Source: CAZBYL01 sp964522805 (GTDB lineage: Bacteria > Synergistota > Synergistia > Synergistales > Synergistaceae). Taken from it: DNA of 25,605 bases. Positions 14,948 through 23,400 of the stretch are shown in pieces; positions within the stretch are counted from its first letter, which is position 1, and each line of letters begins with the position of its first letter. The stretch is from contig CAZFWP010000016.1 in the NCBI GenBank assembly GCA_964522805.1, forward strand, positions 1-25,605, read 5' to 3'. The notes beneath the pieces are model-generated. The model did no database searches. It saw nothing but the letters and a program-made list of their open reading frames with translations, and was not told the DNA's origin. The position numbers and the translations under genes are program-made.

Positions 14948-15742
14948 ATGAGAGTATTTATCACAGGCGCTTCCGGAAATGTCGGACGCACAATCATTCG
15001 CTCCATGAAAGATTATCCTGCGTTTGAGCTTGCCGGAGGCTGGTGTCGGCAAAGCGGCAAAGACATGGGTCTATTGGCGGGAATCGAAGCAAACGGAGTG
15101 CTCACGGCAGAAAGCCTGTCATCAGGATTGGCAGGATCTTTGCCCGATGTTGTTATTGACTTCTCCGTAACCCCCATTCTTGAACAAAACATGAAAGAAT
15201 ATCTAAATTTCGGTCTTAACGCAGTAATCGGCACCACAGGACTTACCGACGAGCAGTTCGCCCCTTATATTAGGGGTGTAGAGGAGCGGGGACTGCGCTG
15301 GGCAGCTATTGCCAACTACGGACTCGGTATCAGCTTTGTGCAAGATTTTATCAAACTTATACGAGAATATTACCCCTATGTCAGCATCATTGACAGGCAC
15401 CATGAAAAAATGGCCAACGCTCCCAGTGGCACAGCAGCAGACTTGGCTCATGCCGCCAAGGGAGAAAACGGACAGGTAGACAGCAAGGAGAGTTACCCCG
15501 GAGTGCTTGCGGGGAAGGTGCACGGGGTGCAGGTTATTTCACAGCGTCTGCCATGGCCTGGGCCCTTCTCCGAGCACGAAGTGTTGCTGGGACGGCATGA
15601 TGAAGTAATAAAAATCACCGTAACAGACTACACCAGCGACATCTATACCGACGGCGTTTATTTGACGGCACAAACTCTGCCGCTGCTGCCGCCAGGCTCT
15701 TTTGTCCGCAGCTTATCTGAGATCAGGAATTATCCGCGCTAA
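14948..15742 (+). CDS. DapB-family reductase, atypical catalytic motif
   Basis: 264 residues with an N-terminal Rossmann fold (MRVFITGASGNVGRTI). The DapB middle motifs are VVIDFSVTP (68-76), VIGTTGL (93-99), and a C-terminal half with IDRHHEKMANAPSGTA (148-163) and FSEHEVLLGRHDEVIKIT. DapB reduces hydroxy-tetrahydrodipicolinate in lysine/diaminopimelate synthesis. Here the canonical HHxxKxDAPSGT reads H151-H152-E-K154-M155-A-N157-APSGT. The histidines stay, but the position of the catalytic lysine is Met and the Asp is Asn, with a Lys one residue earlier. Activity on the normal substrate is uncertain; it may be a paralogue with another role. No other lysine gene is nearby. AGGAGG lies just before the ATG, and a terminator follows 100 bases downstream. 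Confidence 0.82.
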   Translation: MRVFITGASGNVGRTIIRSMKDYPAFELAGGWCRQSGKDMGLLAGIEANGVLTAESLSSGLAGSLPDVVIDFSVTPILEQNMKEYLNFGLNAVIGTTGLTDEQFAPYIRGVEERGLRWAAIANYGLGISFVQDFIKLIREYYPYVSIIDRHHEKMANAPSGTAADLAHAAKGENGQVDSKESYPGVLAGKVHGVQVISQRLPWPGPFSEHEVLLGRHDEVIKITVTDYTSDIYTDGVYLTAQTLPLLPPGSFVRSLSEIRNYPR

Positions 15743-15841
15743 GGCAGCTTTCATAGCAGCCAAGCAAGTACCTCTCTAATTTAACGGCAAAGACAACAGA
15801 TAAAACAAGCAAAGCAAAATACCGCAGAGATTTGCAGACAA

Positions 15842-15881
15842 AAAAGACCGTCCCGCTTAAAACAAGAGCCGACGGTCTTTT
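15842..15881. terminator. Bidirectional terminator
   Basis: The perfect 11-bp stem AAAAGACCGTC (15842-15852) / GACGGTCTTTT (15871-15881) has an 18-base loop and T runs on either strand. It ends the DapB-like gene on the plus strand and could also stop minus-strand transcripts from the corA-type gene. Confidence 0.85.
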
Positions 15882-15924
15882 CAAGTAAACGCTGTTCAAA
15901 CAGCAAGCTTCCAGTAGTAACAGG

Positions 15925-16000
15925 CGGGTACCGCTGTACTATAATCGATGATTTCGTGCGTAAATCGAACTTGTTTTCTTCATCAATCAGTCGATTTTAC
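15925..16000 (+). repeat. Dispersed intergenic repeat, copy 3
   Basis: It contains CCGCTG-TACTATAA (from 15931), a shortened form of the first block. The 27-base block (15963-15989, AATCGAACTTGTTTTCTTCA...) agrees with copies 1 and 2 at 21 of 27 positions each. An inverted repeat GTAAATCGA / TCGATTTTAC (with one bulge) spans the block. The rest of the 15882-16098 gap holds small hairpins (for example ACAGAC-gcggct-GTCTGT at 16030-16047) and no gene. Confidence 0.55.
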
Positions 16001-16098
16001 CACCAAGGTGCATATTGATACGCACCGCAACAGACGCGGCTGTCTGTGACATGGGCAGAGCCTCTGATAAGCGGCTCCCCGCTACGTCAGATTATCGG

Positions 16099-17055
16099 CT
16101 AAAAAAGTCTTTTCTTCCAAAGCACAAAGGTCGCCGCGATGGTGAAGCATAGGGCGCAAAAGCTGACAATGGCAAAACCCATCGGGTTTGATTCCCAAGG
16201 CACTGGCACGTTCATACCAAAGAAGCTGGCTATCATCGTCGGTATAGCCATCACAATGGTCACAGAAGCAAGGAATTTCATCACGATGTTGAGGTTGTTG
16301 GATATAACCGAGGCAAAAGCGTCCATCATCCCCGCGAGAACGTCTGTCTGAATCTGGGCCATCTCGATAGACTGGTCATATTCTACTCTCACATCGTCCA
16401 AAAGGTCTTCATCTTCCTCACGCAGCTTGATAAGATGCTTCACCTGAGTATTGGAGCATAGGCGCATCAGCCTTTCAACCACGACTCTGTTGGAGCGCAG
16501 CGACATGGAATAGTACGTCAGCCCCTTCTGCAGATCGAGAAGCTGAAAGAGTTCCTGATTTTTCATAGACTTGCGCAAATCCTGTTCAATTTTGTCAGAT
16601 TTTCTCGTCATCTGGCGCAAGTCTTTCAAAAACAGCATCGCCGAGCGGTAGAGAAACTGGAAGAGAAACCTGGTACGCTTAAAAGTGCTGAAATAGCGGT
16701 ATCGGCTGGCGGTATAGTTTTGTAAAATCTCGTTATATTCTTGGCATACGGTAACGATGTAATCCGTAGTGACAATAATTCCTAAAGGCAGAGTGTCATA
16801 CTCGCCTTCAAATTCTTCATGGTTCACAGGAACATTTATCAGCACCAAAATATGGTTATCTTCAATTTCGATACGCGAAGATTCTTCCGGGTCCAAAGCC
16901 GCGCGGACAAAGTCCTGAGGCGCATCGGTAATCCTTTCAACAATCAGCAGTTCCTCCGCCGTGGGACGAACTAAACTCATCCACGCACCGGTCTCGATTG
17001 TCTCCGGTGTTAATTCATGGAGTCCATCATCAAATGTTTTGGTTATTTTGAGCAT
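16099..17055 (-). CDS. corA: CorA-family divalent metal ion transporter
   Basis: 318 residues. The long cytosolic N-terminal domain is rich in charged helices (about 1-255). Two C-terminal membrane segments follow (about 258-280 and 292-312), joined by the family signature GMNV in FFGMNVPVPWES. CorA forms pentameric channels for Mg2+, and some relatives carry Co2+, Ni2+ or Zn2+. The basic end KKRLF is typical of the intracellular tail. I chose the ATG at 17055 because GGGAGGAG is correctly spaced for it; an in-frame GTG at 17079 would place that site inside the gene. It is a single gene with a long upstream gap (17056-17497) that carries a possible structured element. I looked for an M-box magnesium riboswitch there and did not find one. 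Substrate metal not determined. Confidence 0.9.
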   Translation of the reverse strand: MLKITKTFDDGLHELTPETIETGAWMSLVRPTAEELLIVERITDAPQDFVRAALDPEESSRIEIEDNHILVLINVPVNHEEFEGEYDTLPLGIIVTTDYIVTVCQEYNEILQNYTASRYRYFSTFKRTRFLFQFLYRSAMLFLKDLRQMTRKSDKIEQDLRKSMKNQELFQLLDLQKGLTYYSMSLRSNRVVVERLMRLCSNTQVKHLIKLREEDEDLLDDVRVEYDQSIEMAQIQTDVLAGMMDAFASVISNNLNIVMKFLASVTIVMAIPTMIASFFGMNVPVPWESNPMGFAIVSFCALCFTIAATFVLWKKRLF

Positions 17056-17204
17056 AAAAGAATTCTCCTCCCGCAGCACACATTACTGTCCTGTATCACC
17101 GCACCGTCAACGTTCGCAAGCAGAGCGTATCTGTTCGGTCACAGCAAAGACAGCAAGAGCGGATACCCTTGAATACAGTGTGCAGAATAACTTGTTTTTA
17201 ATAA

Positions 17205-17390
17205 ATGGGAGTGAGGAAATGTGATAAGCAATATCTCCACACCCGGCAGCGCCAGGTGCGGTTCGCAGCCTGGGCTAGTTCATATTACACAAAGGCCCTA
17301 CAGGTTCAGGACTGGGGCTTGGACTATCCATTGACTGCTCCTCTCTTCGGGGATCACCCGATACATGACATTCTGATGATTAAAGTTTAG
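17205..17390 (+). other. Ambiguous stretch: 61-codon frame or structured RNA
   Basis: This part of the 442-base gap between corA and the giant GGDEF gene stands out from AT-rich flanks. On the plus strand an ATG frame of 61 codons runs 17205-17390, with a protein-like composition (VRFAAWASSYYTKALQVQDW) but no ribosome site and no family I recognise. On either strand nested inverted repeats can form an elongated hairpin. TGTG/CACA (17220-17223, 17288-17291) and AATAT/ATATT (17230-17234, 17282-17286) enclose a tight hairpin, CCAGG-TGCG / CGCA-CCTGG (17252-17273). A separate TCGGG/CCCGA hairpin is at 17347-17361. On the minus strand this would lie in the corA leader. I cannot decide between gene remnant, small RNA and leader. 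Confidence 0.3.
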
Positions 17391-17429
17391 TCGGCATATT
17401 TTATATGTCAAGAGGCAGAAAAAAAATCA

Positions 17430-17480
17430 TAAAAAAATCAGGCCTCGCCGTTTGCAAAACAAGCGGCGGTGCCTGATTTA
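17430..17480 (-). terminator. Terminator of the giant GGDEF/EAL gene
   Basis: Read on the minus strand, AAATCAGGC-a-CCGCCG pairs with CGGCG-ag-GCCTGATTT and is followed by TTTT. It lies directly downstream of the stop codon at 17498-17500. Confidence 0.85.
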
Positions 17481-17497
17481 TTAACCCTTGTCAGCTA

Positions 17498-20400
17498 CTA
17501 GTCTTTGCGAAAATAGATACTTTCAAAATCGCTCACGGGAATAGGTTTGTTGATTAAATATCCCTGTATGCTGCCGCAGCCCAAATCGCGAAGCTCCTTA
17601 AGCTGGATGTCAGCCTCTACACCCTCAGCCACAACTTCTATTTTGTACTTTTGGCAGAGAGAAATCACGTGGGCAATTATCGAACGGTTCATCTCATTGG
17701 AGACGATGTGGTCAACCAAACTCTTATCCAGCTTTAAAACCGAGAACTTAAGCCATGAAAGTATCGCCAAATTAGAATACTTAGCTCCGAAATCATCTAA
17801 CGAGAGCCGGTAGCCTGCCTGTAAAATATTATTGCCAATCTGCTTAATTGTCTCAGCTTCAAAATCTCCTAAGCTCTCGGTTATCTCTATTTCCACCATT
17901 TCGTTGGGGACATCATATTTTTGGGAGATGCTGAGCAAATTCTCCACTACCCCCGGCTCAAGCATGGTAGAACGAGAAAAATTCAGTGATATCGGCATCA
18001 GCGTTCGTCCTTCTTCTTTCCATTTATGCTGTATGCGCAGTACTTCTTCAAACATAAAGAAGTCCAGATAGCGCACCAGCCCGGTCTCTTCCAAAATAGG
18101 GATAAACTTACCAGGTGGGATAATTTCGTGTTCAGGGTCCTTGAACCTTACCAGAGCCTCTGCGCCGCAGACAGCTAACGTCTTGGCGTCCACCTTTGGC
18201 TGCAGATAGGGAACGAAGGAGCTGTTATCGATGGCAGCAAGCAGCTGCGGCAGCATTTTGTTTTTCTCGGCCTCTTTCTTCGCCTTTATTTTGATGCCGC
18301 GCTCACGCTTATCCGCTGTCAGCACCTCGTCACTCTTAATAATCAGAGAATCAATGCTATGTACAGTGTCACTCCAGGCGTTTCCTACAGAAACATCATA
18401 ATTCGTGATACTGTTAAAGGATTCTCTGAGATCACTCAGACGCTGGCTAAAACTCTCCTTGGAAATATCAGGCAAGAGCACCAGGAACATGCCGCCTCCG
18501 TAACGATAGACAGACTCCGCGCCGAACTTGTCCTTAAGTGCGGCGGCAACGCTCTTGACAACTTGGTCGCCATAGCTGTTACCGTAACGGCTGTTTAATT
18601 CCTTCAGCCCGTTGATATCCGTGAGAATAACTCCCAGGGAAGAGAGTGATTCCGCATTTGTCTCAAGGACATATTCAACATAGCTGTTGCGTGAGAGCAC
18701 ACCGGAGAGAATATCGTAACGGCTGGTATAGAGCCTATGCTCATCGTTGCGGCGTTTGACAACCTCACTCATTAAGAAGTATGTAAGAGTGCTCAGCACT
18801 CCAATCTCGTCAAGGTTCTGCGAAGGGTTGTCCACTCCCACAAACCCTGTAACAACGGAATCAGCAACATATGGCGTCACAAAAAGATTTGTTATCCCCT
18901 GACTGCCTAGTATCTTGGCTTCTGATTCACAAAGCCCGTCAAGCCCTTTAATTACCAGCGTTTTTTTCTCCTTATAAGCCCGCATGAAACTGGGGACACT
19001 GTCTAAAGGCACGCCTTTTAGCTCATCAATTTGCGAGGAAACGTCGTCTGCGCACCATTCATAGGTATTATCCAGCGCCTTTTTACCTTCATCTACTTCA
19101 AGGACATAACTTCGCTCTGCGCCGAAGAAAAATCCAATCTGTTCAAGAACGCCGTCTACAGCTATTTTGGTATCCTTATTTGAAAGCAAGATCTCCGAGC
19201 ACAGTACGAATAGGTATGCCGAGCACTCACTACTCGCAGCTGCGGCAGACAGAGATAAGTGCGAACCATCGTTTTTGTAGGGCAACAGAGAGACATTATC
19301 TCGCTTCAGTTCCAGAGAGTCTTGATAATACTGAACATGGGGCTTCAGCATATCGGCCTTGTCTGTAGCAGATTGAGCGAGATCCAGCATTTTATCAAAA
19401 TCGGCGATTTCAGCCGACACAATAGCTGCACCTGTCTGGTATATCGTGTATTGTTCAGAGATAGTGGTGAAAAAGGCCGGTTTATTTAATATCTGTAAGA
19501 CATATTCGCCGAATTCGTATAAAACCCTTTCACTCTCCACATTATCCATAAAAATTACAATGCGGTCTTCCGCGGTGCGGCAGGTAATCTGCCTGTTCAG
19601 CAGCGTGTAACGCAGCTTTCGGTTTACAGAGAGCATTAACCTATCCACTGAAAGCGGCCCAAAACGTTCTATAATCAAATTAAGGTTGGCTATTTTGATA
19701 ACAGCCAGAGCATACAGTGTTTGAGGATTTTTGTTTTCACTTAAGACTTTATTTACAATTGCTTTCATCGTTTTTTTGTTATACATCGAACAGGTGGAAT
19801 CTAATTCCGCTTTGAAGGGCAAAGACAGTTCTCTCTTTTTCCTCTCATCTATCGTTCTGATGTAGATAAAGGCATAAAGGTCGCCGTTATGCGGATTGGT
19901 TAATATTTGGCAGCTCACCGATACCCAGTCTATATTACCGCTGTAATTGCAAAGACGATACTCGTTATAAAGCCAGTCTATGCCGTTATTTGATGATAAG
20001 GACAAAGCCTCCGCGGAATATTTGCTATTAAAATCTTCGCACTCACCCTGCCCCGAAAAACGCAAACAAATTTCTTTTAAAAATCCCCCATAAGTGCGGT
20101 CGCTGTCAAATTTCATCTCCGTACAGCCTGGGGCTTCAAAGTAGGTTATTCTGTCCTTTGACAAATTCACCCTTAGCAAGCATACTAGGTCATACTTTAT
20201 CAACAGATGCAGTTTTTCTTCCTGTTCAAAGCGCAGCCGGCTGTCGGCAATATTTTCTACCTCTTCGCTGATGCCGATGGCCTTGTACGGGCGCCCTCCT
20301 TCATCATAGACCATGCGATAGGATAACTTTACCAGCGTAAATTGCCCGCTGGCTCTTTGCGCCTTAATAATCGTACTGCCATTTGGCTTACCGGCATAAA

Positions 20401-23400
20401 CATCGGCGTAAAACTCCCTATATGAATCAAGAGAGTCGTCATGTATCAGGCCGGTCTCAATCAAGCTATCGGGCACATTTTCCACCACAGTCGAGTGAAT
20501 TTTATACTTTGAGACGGAACCCTTAGAGAATACGGCTTCATGGGTATTTATATCCACTTCAAAAGTTTCAAGAGCACTCATTTCAAAGATATAACTTAAG
20601 TGCGCACGTGCCGTCAGCTCAGCGTTATGCTCCTCGCCCTTGCCGACCTTCAGCTGAGAATCAAGCGGCGGCTGTATATTTTGAGCCGTCCCCATTGCCT
20701 TCACCGGACGCCCCTGCGCATCAAGGACATTCATATATTTAAATCTATGCCAAATGCCCTTTATAAGCCTAATATCTGCTTCAGCTTCAGGAATGCCGTT
20801 CTTTAAATCTTCATGTAGTTTGACAAATCTGTCTTTGTAATCCGGGTCGATAATATCACGATCCAAAATGGAGTCAGGAAAGTTTGCCATTACCTCCGGG
20901 ACACCTAGCTCATCTTGCAGACGCCGGCAGAAAGAGGCCTTGGACTGTTTAATATCATAAATCCAGTAGTAGAGATCGGCATGTTTCTCAGCCGTGCTCA
21001 ACATCAAGGTCTGGGTATTCAGCCTTTCTTTCTGTTCATACAGTTCCGTCTCGTCAATGACACCGCCTATTAGGCATTTGCCGTCGCCGTCATCAATAAA
21101 AGCCCCCCAAACCATCACCATCTTTTTATCTCCCTGTTTTGTGACAATAACCATTTCAAACCTGTGATTGGGAGCTCCAGAGGCGACAGCCTTACCAATG
21201 TCGTTTTTGATAATATCGCGGTAGTCGGGATGGACATAGCGCACCGCCTTAAGTTCGATGGCACGTTTCATATCTTCTCGGTCCCGGTATCCGTGCAGGT
21301 TGTAGTAATATTCGTTACCGTAAATCACAGTAAAATCATCGTCAAGACGGATTTTAAAGATACCTACCAACTTTGATATCGCCAAAGTGGAGATAACTTC
21401 GTTTACATTTAGAACACTGTCACCGGCAAGCCCGATATAAGCCATGCTTATACATTCGGAAAAGCCAACGGCGCGAATCGGACGTCCTTTGTCGTCAAAA
21501 ACATTGGTGTAACGAATGTGCTCATATTGATATTGGTCAGAATTTTCTTTTTTAACACGAAATACGCCAGACACATTTTTAGCCCCATCATAGAGTTTTT
21601 TATACATCTCTCTAAACAGCAAAATATCGTCTGTGTAAATATATCCGGAGTCAATCAAAGATTGGGGAACATTTTCAATCACCATGGGGTATCCGTGAAA
21701 ATCATAGGAACGTTTTGTCTGAATTATTTTTGCGCCATCGTAGATAAAGTCCCAAAAATTAATCGTAGTGTTTTCAAACGCGATGTCCATTCGTTCTCTC
21801 TCAATGCTCAGCTCTTCCTCTTTTTCCTTTATTTCGGTAACATCGGTAAGTATGACGATAGCTACAGGATTTCTGCTCTCCTCATAGGGGATTCTCACCG
21901 CGCGGATATTACACCAGCCATTTTTGCCGCGAAGCTTCATCCGCACTGTGCATTCAAACAGATTGCCGCCGACAACCGATTTATAAAAGTCTGCGAAGAT
22001 AGCGGTTCTGTCTTCAGGATAAAAGAGAGAGCTAATGTCATCGAACGAATAAACGTTGGCTGAAGGATTTATGCCTGTCATGCGCTTCATACTTTGGCTG
22101 ACATAAATGGGAGAAATATTCTGTTCTCCGACTTCAAGAAGAACCATACCGGCCAGCATATACTTCGTCAGAGCTTCCAACTGGACATATGACTGATTTT
22201 TTAAAGCGTCTTCTCTCGAAATAACACCGATAGACCTCTCGATACCGCCCTCAGCGCCGCGCATGTGAATCACTGTCAGGCGGCACCAAACATATTCGCC
22301 TTGTAATAATTTCAGGCGCAGCGCTACCTGCATATCATTACTGGAGGCGGCGCTTTCGTTTAAGATCTGCTCTCTGTAAAGAACCCTGTCGTCAGGATGC
22401 ACTCCGGATATATCAACATTTTTGCTAAAGAGCTGCTCTCCTCTCTGTTCAGAAATCTCATATTTGTAAAAAGATTCCGAGGCGACAAAAGTTTTTGTCC
22501 TAAAGTTGTACTCCGCAGAGGCAATATCGCATCTTTCCATAAAAATGCGAAAACGCTCGTCCTCTTCCTGCCTTTGAAGTAATTTTTTATTGTATTGCAT
22601 TACATCTTCAAGCTGACGCTTCCTCTCATCACTCAAATTATCATCAGTCTTAAGCATGTCTATTGGGGTAACAGTAGTTTTTACATTAATGTCTCTCATT
22701 TCCGGAGAGTAAAATTCAAAACGGCAGCGCCCCTTTTCTTTAGCTTTATAGACGGCGACATCGGCGCATTTGTACAGATCATTAAAATTCATCCCGTCGC
22801 GAGGATAAATTGAAATGCCGAGGCTCCCCGAGGCAAAGACCCCGTCTGTAATTTCAATCTTCATCAGCTGACAAATAAACCCGGCTCTTTTTTCTATGGC
22901 TTCCGTATAGGAGATGTTTCTCAGACAGACCATAAACTCGTCGCCACCAATACGACCGACAAGATCTCCGGCACGCAGCACAGCCTTCAGCGCCTTTGAC
23001 ATGGAAATTAAGACCCTATCTCCGGCAACATGACCATATGAGTCATTCACCAACTTAAAGTTATCCAGGTCAATCATAAAGATCGCATGCTGTGAAGCAG
23101 GCTCTTTCTTGATAATGCTGTTCACCTTATCTTCAAAGTACTTACGGTTAAGCACTCCTGTTAAAGGGTCTTCCTGCAAACGCTCTTCCATTGCCAATTC
23201 TTCGTGTTTTTTATCATTGATATCCTCATATATCATGTAAGCTTTCACATCATGTGTACTGGGATATTCAACCATGTGTACAGAAAGGTTAATCCAACAA
23301 AGAGCACTCTCATCATTGGAATAAATGCGAAAATCCATGCTATCTTCTGCCTGCCCGTTGTAATAAGCTTTAAGCAGCCTGTCAAGATTCATAAATTTCA

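Noticed and set aside
16030..16047. ACAGAC/GTCTGT hairpin as the corA terminator
   Set aside because: No T tract follows on the minus strand; the AAAAGACCGTC stem at 15842-15881 is a better candidate.
17080..17400. Possible M-box magnesium riboswitch before corA
   Set aside because: The conserved M-box segments (the GGTGAGGCTCC-type core and the CCAATGGGTCAACAG-type segment) are not present on the minus strand.
21518..22063. 181-codon plus-strand frame inside the giant GGDEF gene
   Set aside because: It is antisense to a continuous PAS-containing coding frame and has no ribosome site or recognisable domain.
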